Assembly: GCF_007988865.1 (NCBI RefSeq)
Contig: NZ_BJUY01000020.1
Location: forward strand, 1 to 37,058
Origin: Alkalibacterium kapii
GTDB lineage: Bacteria > Bacillota > Bacilli > Lactobacillales > Carnobacteriaceae_A
Reading direction: 5' to 3'
DNA length: 37,058 nucleotides
Part shown: positions 31,926 to 37,058 of the stretch, one piece after another
Layout of the letters: each line of letters begins with the position of its first letter
How positions within the stretch are numbered: the first letter of the stretch is position 1
The notes under the pieces: generated by a model
What the model was told of the DNA's origin: nothing
The model's input: the letters and a program-made list of their open reading frames with translations, nothing else
The model's database searches: none
Program-made: the position numbers and the translations under genes

Positions 31926-33608
31926 TTGAAAATCACGACAAAATTACTTGGTTCTTATTTGGCGATTGCGTTACTTGTTGTTATGCTGGGTGTGGTGTCA
32001 TTTCTTGGTTTAAGGACAGTAAGTGAAAATTCGCAGGAACTCTATGAAGAGCGTCTTCAGCCGGCCATTATTTTATCAGAGGTTTCCCAGTTGATGGAAA
32101 ATACGCGTGTACATATCCTCACAGGTGTAGTCAGTCGGGTTCCCACACGTGGAGAAGCGGCTGTGGAAAATCTAGAAGAAGTGGATCTTTTGCTGGAAAC
32201 ATACAGTGAACAGTCTTTAGGAGAAGTGGAGCAGGAAGCATTTGACTTACTGAAACTGAACTGGGATCTCTTTTCAGAAGCTATCCAGGCAACAGCAGTC
32301 AGTCTGGCATCAGGTGATTATACAGAGACGATGGAAGGTGTAAGAGACAGTGGAGCAAATTATGGTGCAGCGAACATGTATCTTGAAGAACTGCTTGCTT
32401 TGACTGACGATTTATCTAAAGAAACGTATACTCAAAATAATGATACATACGAAACAATCAGGAACATCATCATAGTGATCAGTATTGTTGCAACGCTTTT
32501 AGCAATCATTATTGGCATACTTATGGGTAGAGTCATCGGAAGACCTTTGAAAAAGATTGCTCACAATCTAAACGAAGTAGCCAAAGGGAACTTGACGGTC
32601 AGTCCACTTAAAACGAAGCGTAAAGATGAAATTGGAGAGTTGGTCAAAGCCAGTAACATCATGCAGCACGAACTGAAAAATATTATTACATCAGTTTCGG
32701 AAGCAACATCAAAGGTAATGAGTTCGAGCGAAGAGCTGACACAATCAACAAATGAAGTCGGCCAGGGCGCTGAACAAATTGCGATCACCATGCAGGAACT
32801 GGCATCAGGTTCTGAATCCCAAGCGAATAATACAAGTGACTTATCGATGAATATGCAGAACTTTGTGCAAACGATCGAAGAATCCGCTGATCAGAGCGAT
32901 AAAATATATCAGACCTCAAGTACAGTTAAAGCTTTAACAGGTAAAGGGAAAGAGTTAATGGATGCGTCCGTTGATCAGATGCAGGAAATAGATAAAATCG
33001 TTAAAGATTCAGTTAACGGCGTGAAAGAACTGGATAACAAGTCAAAGCAAGTCTCAAAACTGGTGTCAGTCATTGAAGACATTGCGGAACAGACGAACTT
33101 ACTGGCTTTGAATGCGGCAATCGAAGCCGCTAGAGCAGGAGAACAAGGAAAAGGCTTTGCGGTAGTGGCAGATGAAGTGAGAAAGCTGGCTGAACAGGTA
33201 TCTCATTCAGTTGGAGATATCACACATATCGTTCGCGGTATACAGTCTGAATCGTCAAATGTCGCCCTCAGTCTGGAAAATGGGTATGAACAGGTGACAA
33301 AAGGCACCACTCAGATTCAAAAAACAGGAGATACCTTCAATAAAATCTCTGCTTCAGTTCAGTCGATGGGGACAGCGATCAAAGACATTTCCGACAAACT
33401 GCAGGCCAACAAAAAACAGACGCTGGATATGAACGCCAGTGTTGAAGAAATCGCAAGCGTTTCTGAAGAATCCGCGGCAGGTATCGAACAGACATCAGCA
33501 TCCGCACAGCAAACAACAAGTACGATGCAGGAAGTCTCAGCCAGCTCCGAAGAGTTAGCCAGAATAGCTGAACAACTAAACAATATGGTGGATCGGTTCA
33601 AGTTGTAA
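31926..33608 (+). CDS. methyl-accepting chemotaxis protein
   Basis: 560 residues. I choose the TTG at 31926 ([17 protein letters not shown]), six bases after TTGGAGGAG; the GTG at 31887 would add residues across that site. The protein has transmembrane segment 1 (about 9-30), an extracytoplasmic four-helix-type ligand domain (about 31-172), segment 2 (about 173-197), HAMP (about 198-250) and a long cytoplasmic coiled coil. The signalling tip is [36 protein letters not shown]. It couples to CheA/CheW, which are not in the window, implying a motile organism. The ligand is unknown. A terminator follows at 33622. Confidence 0.95.
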   Translation: MKITTKLLGSYLAIALLVVMLGVVSFLGLRTVSENSQELYEERLQPAIILSEVSQLMENTRVHILTGVVSRVPTRGEAAVENLEEVDLLLETYSEQSLGEVEQEAFDLLKLNWDLFSEAIQATAVSLASGDYTETMEGVRDSGANYGAANMYLEELLALTDDLSKETYTQNNDTYETIRNIIIVISIVATLLAIIIGILMGRVIGRPLKKIAHNLNEVAKGNLTVSPLKTKRKDEIGELVKASNIMQHELKNIITSVSEATSKVMSSSEELTQSTNEVGQGAEQIAITMQELASGSESQANNTSDLSMNMQNFVQTIEESADQSDKIYQTSSTVKALTGKGKELMDASVDQMQEIDKIVKDSVNGVKELDNKSKQVSKLVSVIEDIAEQTNLLALNAAIEAARAGEQGKGFAVVADEVRKLAEQVSHSVGDITHIVRGIQSESSNVALSLENGYEQVTKGTTQIQKTGDTFNKISASVQSMGTAIKDISDKLQANKKQTLDMNASVEEIASVSEESAAGIEQTSASAQQTTSTMQEVSASSEELARIAEQLNNMVDRFKL

Positions 33609-33621
33609 AATAAAAATTTGG

Positions 33622-33655
33622 CTTCCTTACTCGAAAATGAGTCGGGAAGTTTTTT
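33622..33655 (+). terminator. intrinsic terminator after the chemotaxis receptor
   Basis: CTTCCTTACTC/GAGTCGGGAAG (with wobble pairs) followed by TTTTTTATTT. Confidence 0.85.
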
Positions 33656-33742
33656 ATTTGCTTTAAATCAACAAATGACGTTGGATTTACTTTATAATAG
33701 AAATATGGAAGCGGTTGATTTTATACAAAGGAGTGAATACGA

Positions 33743-34663
33743 ATGGGGAAAAAAAGATTGGGAATCATACTTTTATTCTTTTTGATGTTATCCGGTTGTG
33801 CAGGTGATGATAATGGGGATGATATGTCAGATACATCTGAACCAAGTGAGAGCGTTGGCTACAATAATGAGATATCCGAAGACATGGCAATAGAAGAAGA
33901 GGTTGGCGACAGTGATTTTTCGAGCGGCGAAGGGGAAAAGCTGATCGGCGATAAGGTAATCCGTCGTGTGCAGCTGGAATATGAGACGCTGGATTTTCAG
34001 AAAACCACGACATATATTTTAGATACAGTCAGCGAACATGACGGCTATATCGAATATTCCAACGAATCAAGCTACTCACCATCAGGAATCGCTCCAAGAG
34101 ATCAGGCCCGTCAGTATAGGCAAATCAACTATTTGTTCCGGATCCCAACTGATTCTCTGGATATCTTTTTAAAAGATCTCAAAGGGATGGATGCTTATAA
34201 ACTCAGTGAAAATATCGGAGCAGAAGATATCACGCAATCTTACCGGGATACTGAGTCACGTATCAATATTCTGGAAAAGAAGGAAGCCCGACTGAATGAA
34301 CTACTGGAACAGGCAGAATCGATCGAAGCTATCCTTGAAATCGAAAACAGCCTGAGTGAAACGATTGCCGAGCGCGAAGAATTACAGTCGCGTCTGAATA
34401 CCTTTGACGACTTGATAGACTATACTGAGGTTCATCTTACGGTTGTTGAGCGTCCGCGTATAGCGAATACGCGTGGTGAAGGATTATCCTTCTGGGAACG
34501 GATCAGTGAAGCATTCGTTAATTCTTTCTACGCATTTTATTACTTTATTCAAGATGCATTTATTTGGTTGATTTACGCCATTCCCTTTATACTGATATTA
34601 GCAGTATTAGTGGGAATCGGTTTTTACATCCGGAAAATAGTAATTAAAAACAGGAAGAAGTGA
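33743..34663 (+). CDS. DUF4349 lipoprotein
   Basis: 306 residues. The N-terminal signal has lipobox LSGC (Cys19), then an acidic, serine-rich linker (20-65). The DUF4349 core (about 70-255) carries KVIRRVQLEYETLDFQKTT and a coiled coil (EKKEARLNELLEQAESIEAILEIENSLSETIAEREELQSRL) ahead of the TEVHLTVVERP strand. A C-terminal transmembrane helix (about 275-298) with a basic tail follows. Thus both ends are membrane-linked, as is typical of the family. The function is unknown; a cell-envelope role is likely. AAAGGAG precedes the ATG. It ends 6 bp before the VOC gene. Confidence 0.88.
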   Translation: MGKKRLGIILLFFLMLSGCAGDDNGDDMSDTSEPSESVGYNNEISEDMAIEEEVGDSDFSSGEGEKLIGDKVIRRVQLEYETLDFQKTTTYILDTVSEHDGYIEYSNESSYSPSGIAPRDQARQYRQINYLFRIPTDSLDIFLKDLKGMDAYKLSENIGAEDITQSYRDTESRINILEKKEARLNELLEQAESIEAILEIENSLSETIAEREELQSRLNTFDDLIDYTEVHLTVVERPRIANTRGEGLSFWERISEAFVNSFYAFYYFIQDAFIWLIYAIPFILILAVLVGIGFYIRKIVIKNRKK

Positions 34664-34669
34664 TATGAA

Positions 34670-35050
34670 GTGAAGATTGAACATATCGGTTTATGGACAA
34701 TCGATCTGGAAAGAATGAAAGACTTTTATGAGAAATATTTTTCAGCTAAAAGCGGTGAGCCCTATCATAATTCGAAGAAAGGCTTTCGGTCATACTTTCT
34801 GACATTCGATTCAGGTAGTCGATTGGAATTGATGCACCGTAATGACATCAAACATCCAAATATAGAAAGTTATGGGTACACACATCTGGCGCTAAGTGTC
34901 GGGGATGAAGAAGCTGTGGATAACCTTGTGCATAAGTTGGAATCAGACGGCTATATGCTGGTAAGTGGCCCGCGTACAACAGGAGACGGTTACTACGAGG
35001 CTGTCATTGAAGATCCCGAGGGTAATTTGGTCGAATTGACTGCAGAATAA
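34670..35050 (+). CDS. VOC (glyoxalase/bleomycin-resistance) family protein
   Basis: 126 residues, a single VOC module: IEHIGLWTIDLERMKDFYEKYFSAK, SRLELMHRND, GYTHLALSVGDEEAVDNLV and EDPEGNLVELTAE at the end. Metal-ligand candidates are His5, Glu54, His73 and Glu122. The start is GTG at 34670 after AGGAAGAAG. It sits between the DUF4349 lipoprotein (6 bp) and the hydroquinone reductase (24 bp), probably as one transcript. It may be glyoxalase I-like or a fosfomycin-resistance-like enzyme; the substrate is not predictable. Confidence 0.85.
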   Translation: MKIEHIGLWTIDLERMKDFYEKYFSAKSGEPYHNSKKGFRSYFLTFDSGSRLELMHRNDIKHPNIESYGYTHLALSVGDEEAVDNLVHKLESDGYMLVSGPRTTGDGYYEAVIEDPEGNLVELTAE

Positions 35051-35074
35051 AGAATAAAAAAAGGAGTGTATAGT

Positions 35075-36040
35075 ATGGGATTGCTCGTCGATGGTGTGTG
35101 GCATGATAAGTGGTATGATACAGAAAAAAATGACGGTCGTTTTATTCGAGAAGAGTCACAGTTTAGAAACTGGATTACAAAGGATGGAAGTGCCGGCCCA
35201 ACTGGGGAAGCTGGGTTTAAAGCAGAGCCAGGTCGTTATCATTTATATGTTTCAAACGCGTGCCCGTGGGCGAATCGGACAATGATTATGCGCAAGTTAA
35301 AGGGCCTGGAAGGGATGATTTCAGTTTCAGTCGTTAATCCTTTGATGCTTGAACATGGCTGGACGTTTAAACCAGCTGATGGAGTGATTCCTGATCCCGT
35401 TGACAATGCAGATTACCTATATGAAGTGTATAAACGCGTCGAACCGGATTACAGTGGTCGTGTCACCGTTCCTGTCCTTTACGATTTGAAAAATAACACG
35501 ATCGTCAATAATGAATCATCGGAAATCATGCGCATGCTTAATACAGCTTTTGATGATGTCGGAGCAAAAAAAGGCGATTATTATCCCAAAGAGTTGCGGC
35601 AGGATATTGATAAAATAAATAAACGTGTTTATCATGCAATCAACAACGGTGTCTATAAAGCAGGTTTCGCAACCAAACAGGATGTTTATGAAGAAGAAGT
35701 AACAAAACTGTTTGAGGCTCTTGATGAAGTCGAGGCCATTTTACAAGACCAGCCTTATCTTATTGGCAGTCAAATTACGGAAGCCGACTGGCGGTTATTT
35801 ACGACGCTGATCCGCTTTGACAGCGTTTATTATGGGCATTTTAAGTGCAATATAAGAAATATAACCGATTACGAAAATCTCTGGCGTTATACACGAGAAC
35901 TGTACAACTGGCCCGGTGTTTCTGAAACAATCAATTTTTCTCATATAAAAGAGCATTACTATGGTAGCCACAAAACGATTAACCCTACAGGTATCGTACC
36001 AGTAGGGCCAGAATTGGATTTCAGTATAGGCGTAGTTTGA
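35075..36040 (+). CDS. glutathionyl-hydroquinone reductase (xi-class GST, YqjG/EcfG-like)
   Basis: 321 residues from the ATG at 35075, eight bases after AAAAGGAG; the GTG at 35066 is too close to that site. The thioredoxin-like domain has the catalytic NACPWANR (Cys63, the CPWA of xi-class enzymes), then TVPVLYDLKNNTIVNNESSEIMRML for glutathione-side contacts. The helical C-terminal domain has EADWRLFTTLIRFD and KCNIRNITDYENLW. These enzymes reduce glutathionyl-hydroquinones. Whether this organism has glutathione is not visible here; another thiol could be used. The enzyme fits the quinone-defence theme of the window. A strong terminator follows. Confidence 0.92.
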   Translation: MGLLVDGVWHDKWYDTEKNDGRFIREESQFRNWITKDGSAGPTGEAGFKAEPGRYHLYVSNACPWANRTMIMRKLKGLEGMISVSVVNPLMLEHGWTFKPADGVIPDPVDNADYLYEVYKRVEPDYSGRVTVPVLYDLKNNTIVNNESSEIMRMLNTAFDDVGAKKGDYYPKELRQDIDKINKRVYHAINNGVYKAGFATKQDVYEEEVTKLFEALDEVEAILQDQPYLIGSQITEADWRLFTTLIRFDSVYYGHFKCNIRNITDYENLWRYTRELYNWPGVSETINFSHIKEHYYGSHKTINPTGIVPVGPELDFSIGVV

Positions 36041-36045
36041 AATTG

Positions 36046-36085
36046 AAAAAGAACGGATCTTGTCATACAAGATCCGTTCTTTTTT
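36046..36085. terminator. bidirectional intrinsic terminator
   Basis: Perfect long stem AAAAAGAACGGATCTTG/CAAGATCCGTTCTTTTT with a tiny loop, between convergent genes (hydroquinone reductase and HAD phosphatase). Confidence 0.95.
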
Positions 36086-36106
36086 GGTTACTTAAGATTG
36101 TTTCTC

Positions 36107-36808
36107 CTATATTTTCTCTAGACCAAATAAGGGAAGCAATTCTAGTAAGTTAGTGATCGTATAGGTACTTTGAACAGCTTTAGGATTTTTTTCTAAGCGA
36201 TCAAAGTTATACCAGACACTGTCGATGCCAGCATTTTTAGCACCTTTGATATCCGAGGTCAGACTGTCACCTATCATAAGATACTCTTCATTATTATATG
36301 AATTCAATGTTTCAAAGATGTAGTTGAAAAATTGTGGATCTGGTTTTTCAACACCGATTTCCTCAGATATAAAAATATTTTCAAAAAAATGATTCAACTC
36401 AGCCCCTTTCAGTCTTTGACGCTGAGTTTGGGCGACACCGTTCGTACCCGCATATAATTTATATCCGCTTTTTTTGAGTACAGTCAGTACTTCATGAGCA
36501 TGTTCCATCATTAAAAAGCCTTCGCTCAAAGCCGTTCTATACAAATGATCTACTTTTTTACCGTCTACTTCGATTCCAAATTTTTCAAGGAATAAGAAAA
36601 ACCGGCTGGCAAAAAGCTTTTCACGTGTGATTTTGCCCTGCTCAAGTTTCCGCCATAAGTCATGAGTGATTTCTTTATATGATTGAATAGTTTCTGTTGT
36701 GTAAGGAAGCTTGTACGTGTTGATTATTTTCTTTAAAGCTTTTTCTTCTGTATCTTCGAAGTCGAGAATTGTATTATCCAGATCAAAGATCAATTTCTTA
36801 TATTTCAT
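36107..36808 (-). CDS. HAD-superfamily phosphatase, YjjG/YfnB type
   Basis: 233 residues. Motif I is FDLDNTILDFEDTE (Asp9 nucleophile region), motif II AGTNG, motif III lysine in GVEKPDPQFF, motif IV MIGDSLTSDIKGAKNAG. Size and the LDFEDTEEKAL cap start match the YjjG family, whose members act as nucleotidases on pyrimidine monophosphates including non-canonical ones. The start is ATG at 36808 (or GTG at 36811) after GAGGTTGA. It is a single-gene unit. The region upstream holds the fourth repeat array. Confidence 0.9.
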   Translation of the reverse strand: MKYKKLIFDLDNTILDFEDTEEKALKKIINTYKLPYTTETIQSYKEITHDLWRKLEQGKITREKLFASRFFLFLEKFGIEVDGKKVDHLYRTALSEGFLMMEHAHEVLTVLKKSGYKLYAGTNGVAQTQRQRLKGAELNHFFENIFISEEIGVEKPDPQFFNYIFETLNSYNNEEYLMIGDSLTSDIKGAKNAGIDSVWYNFDRLEKNPKAVQSTYTITNLLELLPLFGLEKI

Positions 36809-36881
36809 CACTTCGTCAACCTCATTTACATTAATTTTAAACCTTTACAGTATAACTCAAAAACAGCCCTTATTCAATTGG

Positions 36882-36905
36882 AAAAGGATGGGCAACCATC
36901 CTTTT
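36882..36905. terminator. 10-bp hairpin, possible terminator
   Basis: AAAAGGATGG (36882-36891), loop GCAA, CCATCCTTTT (36896-36905). It lies just before array D. No gene end is close on either strand inside the window. Confidence 0.55.
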
Positions 36906-36929
36906 GACCCCATTTAAAAAGTTCTTCTT

Positions 36930-37058
36930 GCCCTTTATTGAAGCTGGAGGGACACGAAGGGCAGTCAAACCTGAAATGCGTGCCCTTCGTTGAAGTTGGA
37001 AAGACGTGAAGGGCAGTCAAACACCGAATGCGTGCCCTTCGTTGAAGCTGGGAGGACG
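36930..37058. repeat. 52-bp tandem repeat array D (cut by the window edge)
   Basis: GCCCTT begins at 36930, 36982 and 37034, exactly 52 bp apart. Each unit also has GAAGGGCAGTCAAAC and TTGAAG(C/T)TGG. GCCCTTC and its complement GAAGGGC start 26 bp apart in a unit. The last copy is truncated by the window end, so the array length is unknown. Confidence 0.9.

Overview
The window comes from a low-GC Gram-positive bacterium. Shine-Dalgarno sites are strong (AGGAGG/GGAGG type), spacing is tight, and there is an Rgg-type regulator, a LytTR/GHKL two-component pair, SelD plus MnmH and a methyl-accepting chemotaxis receptor. This fits a motile member of Bacillota, and I infer Lactobacillales (Carnobacteriaceae-like, e.g. 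Alkalibacterium/Marinilactibacillus). The genus is a guess from gene content only. No rRNA, tRNA, IS element, phage structural module or CRISPR array was seen.

Layout. (1) 132-2222, minus: mnmH and selD, the pair needed for selenouridine in tRNA. (2) 2432-7600, plus: a LytTR response regulator, a short GHKL kinase, a terminator, then two half-ABC exporters that should form a heterodimer. (3) 7713-9255: two unrecognised membrane proteins, divergently transcribed. (4) 9336-9795: a 52-bp tandem array. (5) 9843-12212: a quinone/catechol detoxification operon (ring-cleaving dioxygenase, flavin reductase-like protein, MhqD-like hydrolase) behind a clear promoter and palindromic operator. (6) 12314-16845: a TetR repressor with its double operator, an ABC-2 exporter (ATPase plus two permeases) and a decayed membrane-protein gene. 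(7) 16970-18830: nitroreductase and quinone-reductase-like genes, divergent. (8) 18882-24185: terminators, a second array and accessory genes of mostly unknown function. (9) 24325-25433: a glutathione peroxidase and a third array. (10) 25434-31699: a redox/flavin island. On the minus strand lies an operon rgg-like > apbE > FMN reductase > FMN reductase-PAS fusion. Beside it on the plus strand are DUF1858 and DUF438-hemerythrin-PAS genes. (11) 31926-36808: chemotaxis receptor, DUF4349 lipoprotein, VOC protein, glutathionyl-hydroquinone reductase, HAD phosphatase. (12) 36930 to the right edge: a fourth array.

Two observations stand out. First, the FMN reductase-PAS fusion ends in a short tail with two copies of the ApbE flavinylation motif (DATSGAS and DAGSGAS), and apbE is two genes upstream in the same operon. 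This suggests a cytoplasmic, covalently flavinylated redox or sensor protein. Its PAS domain is the same type as that of the hemerythrin protein encoded nearby. Second, four intergenic tandem arrays with different sequences keep a 51-52 bp period, about five DNA helical turns. Three of them carry ACTC...GAGT words in register. They look like one repeat architecture that has diverged locus by locus.

A recurring theme is handling of electrophiles, quinones and peroxides: mhq-like operon, nitroreductase, quinone reductase, hydroquinone reductase, VOC protein, GPx and FMN reductases.
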